A DNA stretch of 64,000 nt, from contig CAVUHX010000016.1 of assembly GCA_963741405.1 (NCBI GenBank), positions 1-64,000 on the forward strand. The letters are read 5' to 3'. The DNA is from Roseiarcus sp963741405. Its GTDB lineage: Bacteria; Pseudomonadota; Alphaproteobacteria; Rhizobiales; Beijerinckiaceae. Position 1 is the first letter of the stretch, and every line of letters starts with the position of its first letter. Of the stretch, positions 25,595-34,300 are shown in pieces. The translations under genes and the position numbers were made by a program. The notes beneath the pieces were generated by a model, which saw only the letters and a program-made list of their open reading frames with translations, did no database searches and was not told the DNA's origin.

Positions 25595-26452
25595 TTAGGC
25601 GTCGCGGCGCCGGCGCATCAGGCCTTCCTGGACGACGCTGGCGACCAGCAGGCCCTCGCGCGTGTAGATGAGCCCGCGGACCAGCCCGGTCGCGGCGACA
25701 GCGTTCGGGCTGTCCTGGGCGTAGAGAAGCCATTCGTCCGCGCGCGCCGGACGGTGGAGCCACAGCGCGTGGTCGAGGCTCGCGACCTGGATGCGATGGT
25801 CGTAGATCGTCAGGCCGTGCGCGCCGAGCGCCGTCTCCAGCAGCGACATGTCCGACAGATAGAGAAGCGCGGCTCGATGGATGGCCGGATCGGGCGGCAG
25901 CGGTTCGCCAATGCGCGTCCACAACATGTTGCGCGCCTCGCGCGGTTCGCTGGCCGCGTATTTGGAGAGATCGGTGGGGCGAAAGTCGATCGGCCAGATC
26001 GTGTCGAGCATGCCCTTCATGCGGAAGCGCGCCGGACCGTCGAGAAGTTCGCTCGCCCGGCGCGGGTCGGGGCACGCCTCCGGCAGGGGCGCCGCAGGAG
26101 CCGGCGCGGCGTGGTCGTAGCCGGGCTCCCGCTCGTGGAACGAGGCCACCATGGTAAAGATCGCCTCGCCCTTCTGCCGGGCGACGATACGGCGGGTGGT
26201 GAAGCTGCGGCCGTCTCGGAGCCGCTCGACCTCGAACAGGATCGGCTCGTGGGGGTCGCCTCCGAGAAGGAAATAGGCGTGCAGCGAATGAGGGTCGCGG
26301 CCGTCAACCGTGCGCTCCGCGGCGACCAGCGCCTGCGCCAGCACCTGTCCGCCGAACACCCGCCGCCAGCCGTTCCGCGGGGAATGGCCGATAAATCGAT
26401 CATCGCCGGCGGACGCGAGGTCGAGCAAGGCGACGAATTCGTCAGCGTTCAT
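25595..26452 (-). CDS. tesB: acyl-CoA thioesterase II
   Basis: A 285-residue double hot-dog thioesterase that hydrolyses medium/long acyl-CoA. Motifs: GGQVLAQALVAAERTV, LHAYFLLGGDPHEPILFEVE, RDGRSFTTRRIVARQKGEAI, FTMVASFHEREPGYDH, and the C-terminal catalytic region with QVASLDHALWLHRPARADEW and GLIYTREGLLVASVVQEGLMR. Full length. Its start codon lies only about 30 bp from the left end of an IS630 element, so the native promoter has been displaced or replaced. Confidence 0.94.
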   Translation of the reverse strand: MNADEFVALLDLASAGDDRFIGHSPRNGWRRVFGGQVLAQALVAAERTVDGRDPHSLHAYFLLGGDPHEPILFEVERLRDGRSFTTRRIVARQKGEAIFTMVASFHEREPGYDHAAPAPAAPLPEACPDPRRASELLDGPARFRMKGMLDTIWPIDFRPTDLSKYAASEPREARNMLWTRIGEPLPPDPAIHRAALLYLSDMSLLETALGAHGLTIYDHRIQVASLDHALWLHRPARADEWLLYAQDSPNAVAATGLVRGLIYTREGLLVASVVQEGLMRRRRDA

Positions 26453-26482
26453 GACTCTGCATCCGGTTGCCTGACCGATCTA

Positions 26483-27760
26483 TTTCATCGAATCGTTGAA
26501 ACCAATCATATGCGCGCGGGATTCATTTTTCCTGACGTGGTTTGTAGCCTTGCTGCTTTGATTCGGAAGCGAGGTGTGAGGTGATGGCGGGTCGACGGCG
26601 GGCGATTGAATTGGCGATTGGCGAGGAGGATGTGGCGGCGTTGGGCGCGATTGCCCGCTCGCGTACGGAATTGGCGAGCCGGGTTGATCGAGCGCGGATG
26701 CTGCTGGCCTACCGGGAAGACGGATCGTTTTTTGCGGTGGGGCGAGCCTTGGGCGCGCACCATCAGACCGTCCAGCGCTGTGTCGAGCGGGCGTTGGTCT
26801 ATGGCCCGATGGCGGCGCTCGACGATCGACCGCGGCCCGGCAGGGAGGCGACGATCACCGCCGAGGCCAAGGCATGGGTTGTCGACCTCGCCTGCCGCAA
26901 GGCCAAGGACCTCGGCTATCCCCACGAATTGTGGACAACGCGGCTTCTCGCCTGCCATGCGCGTGAGCATGGGCCGGCGGAGGGCCACGCTTGCCTTGCC
27001 AAGTTGGCTCAGGGGACGGTGTGCAATATCCTCAACGAGCAGGAGATCAAGCCGCACAAGGTCCGCTATTACCTGGAACGCCGCGATCCGGAGTTCAAGC
27101 AGAAGATGGCGGAGGTTCTGTGCGTCTATGGCGAGGTGAAGCTTATTCGGGAGAGCGCGGCCGCCGCGAAGCAAAAGCCGAGCGATGCGGTGGCGATTGT
27201 CTCCTACGATGAAAAGCCCGGCATTCAGGCAATCGCCACGACGGCCCCGGACCTGCCGCCCGAGCCCGGCAGACATGCGACCTTCGCGCGCGACTACGAG
27301 TACAAGCGCCACGGCACGGTCAGCTTGCTGGCCGGCATTGATCTGCTCACCGGCCAGGTCCACGCTCTCGTCAAGGACCGCCACCGCAGCCGCGAATTCA
27401 TTGAATTCCTCCAGCTCCTCGACGCCGCCTATCCGAGCCATACGGCGATCAAGCTGATCCTCGACAATCATTCGGCGCACATCTCCAAGGAGACCAAGGC
27501 TTGGCTCGCCGCCCAACCGGAAGGCCGCTTCACCTTTGTCTTCACCCCCAAGCATGGCTCCTGGCTCAATCTCGTCGAGGGTTTCTTCTCCAAGCTCGCC
27601 CGCTCGGTGCTGCGCCACATCCGCGTCGCATCCAAACAGGAACTCAAGGACCGCATCATGGCCGCCATGGATCACTTCAATCGACACCCCGTCGTCCACT
27701 CTTGGTCCTATAAGCTCGACCAGGCAGCCTGATATGATTCGAATCTCAAAATCGATGAAC
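26483..27760 (+). mobile_element. IS630 family insertion sequence (about 1.28 kb)
   Basis: The ends are imperfect inverted repeats of about 28 bp. The left end begins TTTCATCGA and continues to AATCATAT; the right end, read inward, begins GTTCATCGA and continues to AATCATAT. Both are flanked by TA (26481-26482 and 27761-27762), as expected from TA target duplication by Tc1/mariner-IS630 elements. One full-length transposase gene fills the interior, so it may still be mobile. Confidence 0.88.
26584..27732 (+). CDS. IS630 family transposase
   Basis: A 382-residue DDE transposase. The N-terminal helix-turn-helix region (about 20-75) has RVDRARMLLAYREDGSF and ALGAHHQTVQRCVERAL. The catalytic core shows the three acids: IVSYDEKPGIQ, LILDNHSAHISKET and WLNLVEGFFSKLARSVLRHI. 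GTG 26581 or ATG 26584 can start it, with GAGG upstream. No frameshift or stop is seen, so the gene appears functional. Confidence 0.95.
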   Translation: MAGRRRAIELAIGEEDVAALGAIARSRTELASRVDRARMLLAYREDGSFFAVGRALGAHHQTVQRCVERALVYGPMAALDDRPRPGREATITAEAKAWVVDLACRKAKDLGYPHELWTTRLLACHAREHGPAEGHACLAKLAQGTVCNILNEQEIKPHKVRYYLERRDPEFKQKMAEVLCVYGEVKLIRESAAAAKQKPSDAVAIVSYDEKPGIQAIATTAPDLPPEPGRHATFARDYEYKRHGTVSLLAGIDLLTGQVHALVKDRHRSREFIEFLQLLDAAYPSHTAIKLILDNHSAHISKETKAWLAAQPEGRFTFVFTPKHGSWLNLVEGFFSKLARSVLRHIRVASKQELKDRIMAAMDHFNRHPVVHSWSYKLDQAA

Positions 27761-27927
27761 TAGAAGGCTTGGCCTGCGCGCGTCAACGTCGGCGGGGCGT
27801 AAGACAAAGAGAAGAACGGCATTGTCGGGGACGGTCGCCGAACAGCCCGCTCGGCCGGTCTTCGCTTCGATCCTCGCCTGCTGCTAAGATCGAAATTGCA
27901 GCAACGGATCCTGCCAAGGAGCATTCG

Positions 27928-28299
27928 ATGCACCGGTTTGCGCTTTCGCTCGTCATTCTGGTAACGGCCGTTTCTACCGGGTACGGCCAGGACAACTCGC
28001 TTCGGGGGGTCTACGGTCCCCCGCAAACGGCTCCCGGCGCGCTTCGCGGCGTCTATGGTTCCCCGCAGCCGCTTCCGCCGCCGTCTCTCCCGTCGACCGT
28101 CGCCGCGCCGAACTACGGTGCATCGGAGCGCGGCCCCGACGTTTCGCTTCCCGGCGCGGCCAATCCGGGTGGGACGCTGCCGGAAGGCGTCAAACCGAGT
28201 CCGATCTCGGGCCGGCCGGGGTATGGCCGTGCGGTGGTCAATGGCCGTCCGGCCATCATCGACATGGGCGACAATCGGATCGTGCAATATTCCGACTAG
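27928..28299 (+). CDS. small secreted Pro/Gly-rich protein
   Basis: A 123-residue protein with a signal peptide (FALSLVILVTAVSTGYG-QD). The mature part has two copies of LRGVYG-(P/S)-PQ, a proline-rich linker, and a conserved-looking end GRPGYGRAVVNGRPAIIDM followed by GDNRIVQYSD, which resembles the RcnB/DUF1236-like tails of small periplasmic proteins. The ATG follows AAGGAG at seven bases. Function unknown. It sits between two insertion sequences and has no operon partner. Confidence 0.7.
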   Translation: MHRFALSLVILVTAVSTGYGQDNSLRGVYGPPQTAPGALRGVYGSPQPLPPPSLPSTVAAPNYGASERGPDVSLPGAANPGGTLPEGVKPSPISGRPGYGRAVVNGRPAIIDMGDNRIVQYSD

Positions 28300-28735
28300 G
28301 GCGAACCCCTGCGGGGCGCTTCTTTCAGATCCGTCGTCCAGCGCGCGGGCGCCACCTCTCTCGCGCGAACGCCCCTGTTTTCCCCTCACATGGGGCGTTT
28401 CCGGTCAAGGGTGATTTTCATTTCGGCATTTTGCGTTCTCCTTTGGGTTTGGATCCGAAGCGTGGGCCCGTTTTTCGCCATGCAGCCTTGATGGCCGCAT
28501 CACCTCACATCCGGTTGAGCCTGGGCCCGGACCATAATCCCTCATGCTCGAGGGCATCGGGCTCGGGTTGGCGGGACCATCCTGTTGAGCGGCGTGTTTC
28601 AGCCAAGGGAAAACACCGGTCACCGCCCGCCCGGATCCGGCGAAGCCAATATTCAGCTTCGCTGGAATGGGTGGAGTGGGTTAAGCCATTGCTGAGGTGG
28701 ATTGAGCCCTCGCTGGAGCGGGTCGAGCCATTGGA
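28300..28735. other. non-coding 3' flank of the IS110-type transposase
   Basis: A 436-bp gap. Next to the transposase stop are three 21-bp units (28674-28694, 28695-28715, 28716-28736; each built on GAG-x-GGG-T-x-x-AGCC) and a hairpin GCGAAGC/GCTTCGC at 28640-28662. In IS1111-group elements the 3' non-coding end encodes the guide (seek/bridge-type) RNA, so this region is a candidate for that RNA. No element end could be fixed. Confidence 0.5.
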
Positions 28736-29899
28736 TCATGCCGCCTTGAGCTCGGCGCCCTCGGGAACGACGCCCTGGGTGACATAGCGCCACAGGGCGA
28801 CGAGGAGTTTGCGGGCCAGCGCCACGATGGCGATCCGGCGGATTCGCCCTTTGGCGGCGCCGACCCGCGCCCGAAACCAGCGGCTCAACGCCGAGTTGGG
28901 CTGATGACGCAGCCACGACCAGGCAAGCTCGATCATGGTTCGGCGCAGGCGGTGATTGCCCGACTTCGAGATGCCTTGATCCCGTTCGATGCTCCCGCTC
29001 TGCCAGGGACTGGGCGCCAATCCGCCGTAAGCCCCTACCTGGCGTCGGTTGGCGAAGCGGCGAAACAACGCTTCCAGCCACAGGAGCGAGGCGAACTCAG
29101 GGCCGATGCCCTTGAGCTTGATGAGCACGCCGGCGGGAGTGTCCGGCTTCTCGACTTCCGTATGGACCAGCGCGTCGCGGGCGCGTTCGACCGTAGCCAG
29201 TTGCGTCGTCACCACCGCTATCCGATCGAGTTCCCGGAGGATTTCCGCCTTCAGCAGCGGCGGCAGAGGACGGCCGTCGCCGGTCCGCAGCGCTTCAAGC
29301 CGTTCAAGACAATCGCGCCGAAGCGGATTGTAATCCCGGACGCCCTGGCCGCTGAGCAGCCCCCGGATCCGATTGGTATGCTGAATGCGTTCCTTGACCA
29401 GCGTGCCGCGCTCACGCGTCAGACGCCGGCGATCCTCGTCTTCCGGGCTCGGCGCCTGAACCATGGAACAGACCCGCCGCTCACCCCGACCCCAGGCCAT
29501 CAGCGTCCGCAACAGTGTCTCGCCGTCGATCGAATCGGTCTTGGCCCGCCGATGCCGCCGCGCGACCGCGATCGAACCCGCATCGACGACATGGCTCTCG
29601 ATCCCGTTCGCGAGCAGCAGCCGATGAATCCAGAACCCGTCCAGTCCCGCTTCCTGAATAACCACCGTCTTGATCGCAACGCCGTAGCGCTCCTCGGCCT
29701 TCGCCCGCCACCGCGAAAGAAGGCCGAGCAAACAGCCGCCGTTTCCTCCTTCAACTGTATGCCTGGAAAACTTCTCGCTGCCCGGACTGTTCATCGTCAC
29801 AACCCATGTCGATTTGCTCAATTCGAGCGAGGCGAACAACGTGATCGCATTCGCTCGGACGGTGGCCGCGACAACGGTCGCAGAGGGGACGGACTCCAT
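28736..29899 (-). CDS. IS110/IS1111 family transposase
   Basis: A 387-residue DEDD (RuvC-like) transposase. The N-terminal catalytic domain includes FASLELSKSTWVVTM, AIKTVVIQEAGLDGFWIHRL and HRRAKTDSIDGETLLRTLM. The C-terminal transposase_20 domain has LIKLKGIGPEFASLLWLEAL, RRQVGAYGGLAPSPWQSGS and GISKSGNHRLRRTMIELAWS with its conserved Ser. The ATG at 29899 follows GGAGG at six bases. Intact. The element ends are not visible as simple inverted repeats, which is normal for the family. Confidence 0.93.
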   Translation of the reverse strand: MESVPSATVVAATVRANAITLFASLELSKSTWVVTMNSPGSEKFSRHTVEGGNGGCLLGLLSRWRAKAEERYGVAIKTVVIQEAGLDGFWIHRLLLANGIESHVVDAGSIAVARRHRRAKTDSIDGETLLRTLMAWGRGERRVCSMVQAPSPEDEDRRRLTRERGTLVKERIQHTNRIRGLLSGQGVRDYNPLRRDCLERLEALRTGDGRPLPPLLKAEILRELDRIAVVTTQLATVERARDALVHTEVEKPDTPAGVLIKLKGIGPEFASLLWLEALFRRFANRRQVGAYGGLAPSPWQSGSIERDQGISKSGNHRLRRTMIELAWSWLRHQPNSALSRWFRARVGAAKGRIRRIAIVALARKLLVALWRYVTQGVVPEGAELKAA

Positions 29900-30152
29900 C
29901 GGTTGCCTCCATGCTGGTGTGGAAGCTCAGCCTACCAAGTCCGGCCGCCGTCCACCCGCATAGGATCTGTTTCCAGGTTATAACAGGGCGAAAGCCTCGT
30001 TTTGCCGGTCTGCGGAAGCGGCGACGGCGTTCAGATGATCGTCAAGATATTCTGCGTCCCCGCCCGCGCGGTTCCGCTCCGGCCCCGGCGCGGCCCTATG
30101 GCCCGGAGCCGGGATTCCCGCTAAACCGGCAGCAACCCCGCACCCGGCCCCC

Positions 30153-31784
30153 ATGTCCCCCCAAGATTCCCTCACACGGATCAATGCGTTGGCGATCCCC
30201 GCCGCGATCCTGTTCGCGGCCGGCGCGGCGACCGTCCTTGTTCTCGACCGGATCGGCGTGCCGGACGGGCTGGTCCGGGCGATCGCCCCGATCCTTACCC
30301 TGCTCGGGCTCGCGACCGTGGGCCTCGGCGTCCGCAACGCCGACATCGCCTCGTTTCTGGCGGCGAGGCGCAGCGCGCTTCCTTTCTACGGCGGGCTCGG
30401 TCTGGCGGCGATCGCCGCCGCAATGGCCCTCTGCATCTACCCAAACCTCGCATTGTCCGCCGACCCGCCTCCGCTTGGCATGGCCGCGGGGCTGGCGCTC
30501 GGCGCGGTCGGCTTCGCCCCCCTCATCCGGAGGTTCGGCGCAACATCGGCCAACGACCTGATCGCGACCCGCTTCGCACGCTCACCCGCGGCCGTCATCT
30601 CGGGAATCGCCGCCTGGGCCGCCGCTGCGGCGACCACCTTCGCCGGGTTCCAGCTCGCGGTCGGCGTCATGGAGTTCTTCCTGGGGACGACTCGGCACTC
30701 GGCCGAGATCCTCGTCTCGACGGCGGTTGTCCTGAGCGTGATCCCCGGCGGACTGGCCGGCGTGATCGCCTCCTCGGCCGCGGGCGCCGTTCAGTTCGCC
30801 GTGGTGGTGGCCCTGGGTCGGGCCTCGTCATGGAGCGCGCCCGGCGCCTCGTTCGGTTCGGCGCAGGGATTGATCGCCGCGTCTCCCGAACTCGCCTGGC
30901 CGGCGCCGCTGGCGCCCCTGATTGCCACCGCGCTTGCGGTCGCCGGCTTCTTTGCCTTGCAGGCGCCGGCGCTGGGCAGCCGGAACGGCGCCTCGGCGGT
31001 TCGCGCTGGGATCGTCGGATCGGCCATCTCGGTCGCGCTGATCGCGCTGTCTCTCTCCACCCCTCCCGCTTTTCTACCCGCGGTCAACTCCGGCGCGGCG
31101 AGCGTCGCTGCTTCGTTCGCCGCCGCGGCGACGCTGGCCGCCGCCGTGGCACTCGCCGGCGCCGGCCTGCACGCCTCATCGCGCGCTTTCGGCGTCATGC
31201 TCGCGACCGTCCGGCGGCCGTTTCCCACCCCCGCCAGCGTGCGCCTGGCGCGCATGCGGGGCGCCCAGGTCGCGCTTGTCGTCGGCTGCGCCTTCCTCGA
31301 CAGCAAAGGCGTCTTGGACTCTCGCGAGGCGCTCGTGCTTGGCATGGCCCTGTCGCTGGCAGTGACGACTCCGATGATCGGCCTGGCGGCGATCGAGCGG
31401 GTCGGACCGCTGTCCGCCAGCATCGCGGCGTTGGTCGCCCTGGCGGTCGGCGTCATGCGCGCCATCGCCCTCGCTCGTCCGCCCGGAGCGGCTGATGCTT
31501 TCGAAGCCGCGATCCTGGCGGCCGCAGCGGCGTTTGTCGCAGGCTCCGTGGCGTCGCTGGTCGCGCCTCGCCGCGCCTCGTCGCCGACGCTCGGCGGATT
31601 CGATCCCTTCGCGGCCGATTCGGGGTCAGCCGAGAAGGAGCCGGCGCGCTTCACCGTGGACCCGCCGGTCGCCAGCGGCGAGAATGCGCCCGCCCTTCAT
31701 CGGATCGTCGCCATCCCACGTGGTGACCACGCCGCCGGCGCCCTCGATAATCGGCGTGAGGGCGACGATGTCGTGCGGCTTTAG
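30153..31784 (+). CDS. sodium:solute symporter-like membrane protein
   Basis: A 543-residue protein with about 12-13 hydrophobic helices from residue 10 to 480, resembling the SSS family branch that includes ActP-like transporters (FGATSANDLIATRFARSP near residue 130 is typical of the TM2-TM3 loop). Many helices are Ala-rich and the sodium-site residues are not obvious, so transport is unproven. The last 53 codons (after GGFDPFAADSG) run antisense through the 3' end of hisN: a 159-bp convergent overlap, probably a lost original stop. No clear ribosome site precedes the ATG. Confidence 0.65.
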   Translation: MSPQDSLTRINALAIPAAILFAAGAATVLVLDRIGVPDGLVRAIAPILTLLGLATVGLGVRNADIASFLAARRSALPFYGGLGLAAIAAAMALCIYPNLALSADPPPLGMAAGLALGAVGFAPLIRRFGATSANDLIATRFARSPAAVISGIAAWAAAAATTFAGFQLAVGVMEFFLGTTRHSAEILVSTAVVLSVIPGGLAGVIASSAAGAVQFAVVVALGRASSWSAPGASFGSAQGLIAASPELAWPAPLAPLIATALAVAGFFALQAPALGSRNGASAVRAGIVGSAISVALIALSLSTPPAFLPAVNSGAASVAASFAAAATLAAAVALAGAGLHASSRAFGVMLATVRRPFPTPASVRLARMRGAQVALVVGCAFLDSKGVLDSREALVLGMALSLAVTTPMIGLAAIERVGPLSASIAALVALAVGVMRAIALARPPGAADAFEAAILAAAAAFVAGSVASLVAPRRASSPTLGGFDPFAADSGSAEKEPARFTVDPPVASGENAPALHRIVAIPRGDHAAGALDNRREGDDVVRL

Positions 31785-32444
31785 GTTGGTCTCGATGACG
31801 AGGTCGACGAAACCGGCGGCCAGCGCGCAATAGGCGTAGCAGTCGCCGCCGTAGCGGGGCAGCCGAACTCTGCTTTCGACCCGCCGGTACGCTTTCCGGT
31901 CGGACTCCTCCCGAATCAGCAACGGACTCGTCGTCAAGAGGGTCGCTTCCTCGAGCGACGCGCAGGGCCGGGTGCGCAGGGATCGCGTCGTCCATTCGGA
32001 CGGCGGCGCGTCGCCGCGCGTCACAGCAAGCGTACGCAGGCGGGAGCGTTTGCCGTCGCCATAGTAGCGCTCGCGGGTGAAGGGCTGGGCCATCATGCCA
32101 TACACCGGGCGGCCGCGGTGCATCAGGCCGATCAGAGTCCCCCACGTTGGCATGCCGGAAATGAAGCTTTTCGTTCCGTCGATCGGATCGAGCACCCAGA
32201 CATATTCGGCGTCCGGACGATCCGACCCGTATTCTTCGCCGACCACCCCATGGGCGGGAAACGTCTGCTGGATCAGGCGCCGCATCGCAGCCTCCGCACC
32301 GCGATCGGCTTCCGTGACAGGATCGAACGGGCCGCCTTTCGACTTGTCCTCAGCCCCGATCGCGCTGCGGAAGAACGGCAGAATCACTTCGCTGGAAACC
32401 TGGGCGAGCCGCTCTACGAATGCGGCGAAATCGACTGCGGTCAT
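31626..32444 (-). CDS. hisN: histidinol-phosphatase (inositol monophosphatase family)
   Basis: A 272-residue Mg-dependent phosphatase of the IMPase fold, of the type used for histidinol phosphate in alphaproteobacteria. Metal motifs: GGPFDPVTEADRGAE, HGVVGEEYGSD, WVLDPIDGTKSFISG and the late Asp in LKPHDIVALTPIIEGAGG. The end TTWDGDDPMKGGRILAAGD is typical of HisN. The role is inferred from subfamily motifs; it could act on another sugar phosphate. It converges with, and overlaps, the symporter gene. Confidence 0.88.
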   Translation of the reverse strand: MTAVDFAAFVERLAQVSSEVILPFFRSAIGAEDKSKGGPFDPVTEADRGAEAAMRRLIQQTFPAHGVVGEEYGSDRPDAEYVWVLDPIDGTKSFISGMPTWGTLIGLMHRGRPVYGMMAQPFTRERYYGDGKRSRLRTLAVTRGDAPPSEWTTRSLRTRPCASLEEATLLTTSPLLIREESDRKAYRRVESRVRLPRYGGDCYAYCALAAGFVDLVIETNLKPHDIVALTPIIEGAGGVVTTWDGDDPMKGGRILAAGDRRVHGEARRLLLG

Positions 32445-32588
32445 GAGAAATCCCCTGTGAAAACGCCGACGAGTTATGCGAAAGCCGCATATCTGCTATC
32501 CCGATCTTCGGAGGCTGGGTGCTCCCGGCCGATTGGCCACATCGAGGTAACATTTTGTTTTGGCGAATAGAAAGAGAGCCTGGGCAAC

Positions 32589-32750
32589 AAGGTTCGGGCT
32601 GTGTGCGACTCTATGCCTCGGGCGCATCCAGCCGTCTGCGGCGTACCGAACCAAGAAAGCTCTTGCAAGCGGGCTCCCCAGCGCCGATATTGCTGCGGTG
32701 CGGCATGCGTTGCCGCACATGCCCTCCTTGGGCGTTTCCTCCCTAGACTG
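32589..32750 (+). ncRNA. ssrS: structured RNA, probably 6S RNA
   Basis: The region between hisN and the amidohydrolase holds a block very like the 5' arm of E. coli 6S RNA: CTTGCAAGCGGGC-TCCCC, then GCGCCGATATT (32663-32691). A long-range stem closes it: AAGG..GGGC.GTGTGCG (32589-32607) pairs with CGCACA.GCCC.CCTT (32714-32729), with an inner hairpin TGCGGCA/TGCCGCA. An intrinsic terminator follows at once. Length (about 150-160 nt) fits 6S RNA, which inhibits sigma-70 RNA polymerase in stationary phase. A weak open frame of 63 codons on the same strand is less likely. The call rests on remembered sequence similarity. Confidence 0.55.
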
Positions 32751-32751
32751 A

Positions 32752-32779
32752 AGGCCGCCTTAGGGCGGCCTCCTTTTTT
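32752..32779 (+). terminator. intrinsic terminator of the structured RNA
   Basis: GGCCGCC-TTA-GGGCGGCC stem followed by TCCTTTTTT. It directly follows the putative 6S RNA and has no protein gene before it. Confidence 0.85.
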
Positions 32780-32816
32780 GGGCCGCTCCTCGGCGCTCCG
32801 CCGCGTCGTGATCTGA

Positions 32817-33728
32817 CTATTCTGCCGCGAGGCGGTTCGGCCGCAGTTCTCCGCAGAATTCCCCCGCAAGGGTCTTTGCAGCGGCCAACAGATCGTCGCG
32901 CAGCATGGACCATCTCTCGTTCCGGACGATGGTGCGCTCGTCAAGATAAAGCGCTCTTGCGATTTCGATCTGAACCGCATGGATGCCCCGGTCCGGAGCC
33001 CCGAAGTGCTCCGTGATAAATCCCCCGGCGAAAGGCTTGTTACGTCGAATGCGATATCCTGCGTCACGCAGACTCGCCTCCAGGATCTCGATTGCGCTTG
33101 GCGCGGCGCTTGCGCCGTAGCGATCGCCGAGCACGATATCCACCCCGCCGACATCGGCGGCGTTGCTCGGCATGGAGTGGCAGTCGATCAGCATCGCGAC
33201 GCCAAAACGGCGGTGCGCGCGCTCGACCAGCACTCTGAGCTGCTCGTGGTAGGGCCGGTAGAGGGCTTCGATTCGCCCCAGGCCCTCGAATACGGATATC
33301 GGCTGTCTGTAGATCGGCTGCGCGTCTCCCACCACCCGCGGAATGGTGCCAAGACCCACCGCGACCCTTAACGAGCGGGTATTGGCGTAATCCGGAAGGC
33401 TTCCGTCGAAGACCTTGGGATCCAGCTCGTAGGGCTCGCGGTTGACATCCAGGTATGCTCTGGGAAACTTGGCCCGCAGCAGCGGCGCGCCGAGCGCGAC
33501 GCATGGCAGAAACAGCTCGTCGACGAAAGCGTCCTCCGAGCGGCGCAGCGTCAGCGGGTCGAGGCGAGAGGCGGCCAGGAAGCGGTCAGGGTATGACGCC
33601 CCCGAGTGGGGCGAACTGAAGACCAGGGGAGACGACAGACGAACGGGTTCAACCGTCTCGATCGGCGGATCGAAGTCCGACGCCGTCAATCGCGCGAATT
33701 CGTCCATCGTCTCCCAAAGCGGCGACAT
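32817..33728 (-). CDS. N-formylglutamate amidohydrolase family protein
   Basis: A 303-residue Zn hydrolase of the FGase family, which acts in histidine degradation (N-formylglutamate to glutamate and formate) or on similar N-acyl amino acids. Motifs: VFSSPHSGASYPDRFLA, FVDELFLPCVALGAPLLRA, PRAYLDVNREPYELDP, VAMLIDCHSMPS and RRNKPFAGGFITEHFG. The alternative start MDEFARL at 33707 is also possible. No hut genes are nearby, so the in-vivo substrate is uncertain. Confidence 0.9.
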   Translation of the reverse strand: MSPLWETMDEFARLTASDFDPPIETVEPVRLSSPLVFSSPHSGASYPDRFLAASRLDPLTLRRSEDAFVDELFLPCVALGAPLLRAKFPRAYLDVNREPYELDPKVFDGSLPDYANTRSLRVAVGLGTIPRVVGDAQPIYRQPISVFEGLGRIEALYRPYHEQLRVLVERAHRRFGVAMLIDCHSMPSNAADVGGVDIVLGDRYGASAAPSAIEILEASLRDAGYRIRRNKPFAGGFITEHFGAPDRGIHAVQIEIARALYLDERTIVRNERWSMLRDDLLAAAKTLAGEFCGELRPNRLAAE

Positions 33729-33858
33729 GCTTGCTCTCGGCTCACGCTTCCGCTCTTATCATACGCCCGAGAGGCGGGCGCGCGCGAGGCTTGCGCGCAA
33801 GCTTCAAGGAATTTTTACCGGGGCGCCGCAAAGTTGCAAGCCTTGTGAGGGAACGTGG

Positions 33859-34242
33859 ATGCGTACGCCGGTCGAAATTGCTGCGAAAATCCTTCTTGCC
33901 GAGGACGACAACGACATGCGTCGGTTCCTCGTCAAGGCCTTGCAGAACGCAGGCTATGCGGTTGCGTCGTTCGACAACGGCGTGTCGGCTTACAATCGCC
34001 TGCGCGAAGAGCCGTTTGAACTGCTGCTGACCGACATCGTGATGCCGGAAATGGATGGAATCGAACTTGCCCGTCGGGCGACCGAACTCGACCCGGAAAT
34101 CAAGGTCATGTTCATCACTGGTTTCGCTGCAGTCGCGCTGAACCCGGACAACAACGCCCCCAAGGACGCCCGGATTTTGTCGAAGCCGTTTCATCTGCGC
34201 GATCTGGTCAGCGAGGTCGAGCGGCTGCTGAGAGCGGCCTGA
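33859..34242 (+). CDS. cpdR: single-domain response regulator CpdR
   Basis: A 127-residue receiver domain without output domain. The acidic pocket is LLAEDDNDM, the phospho-acceptor Asp59 is in LLLTDIVMPEMDG, Thr/Ser in MFITGFAAVAL and Lys in RILSKPFHLRDL. The match to CpdR over its whole length is strong (ALNPDNNAPKDA insertion included). In Caulobacter and rhizobia unphosphorylated CpdR directs ClpXP to degrade substrates such as CtrA-pathway proteins. It lies alone here; ctrA is 28 kb away in the window. Confidence 0.95.
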   Translation: MRTPVEIAAKILLAEDDNDMRRFLVKALQNAGYAVASFDNGVSAYNRLREEPFELLLTDIVMPEMDGIELARRATELDPEIKVMFITGFAAVALNPDNNAPKDARILSKPFHLRDLVSEVERLLRAA

Positions 34243-34300
34243 CGGCGGGTCGAGGTCGACTTGATTGATGGGGAAGCCCGGCCCGCGACCGAGGACCCCC

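Noticed and set aside
26483..30000. A composite transposon or genomic island between the IS630 and IS110 elements
   Set aside because: The two elements are unrelated, and only one ordinary small gene lies between them.
32560..32751. 63-codon frame with TTG start before the terminator
   Set aside because: Overlaps the 6S-like RNA exactly; no ribosome site, and codon choice looks random. Kept only as an alternative.
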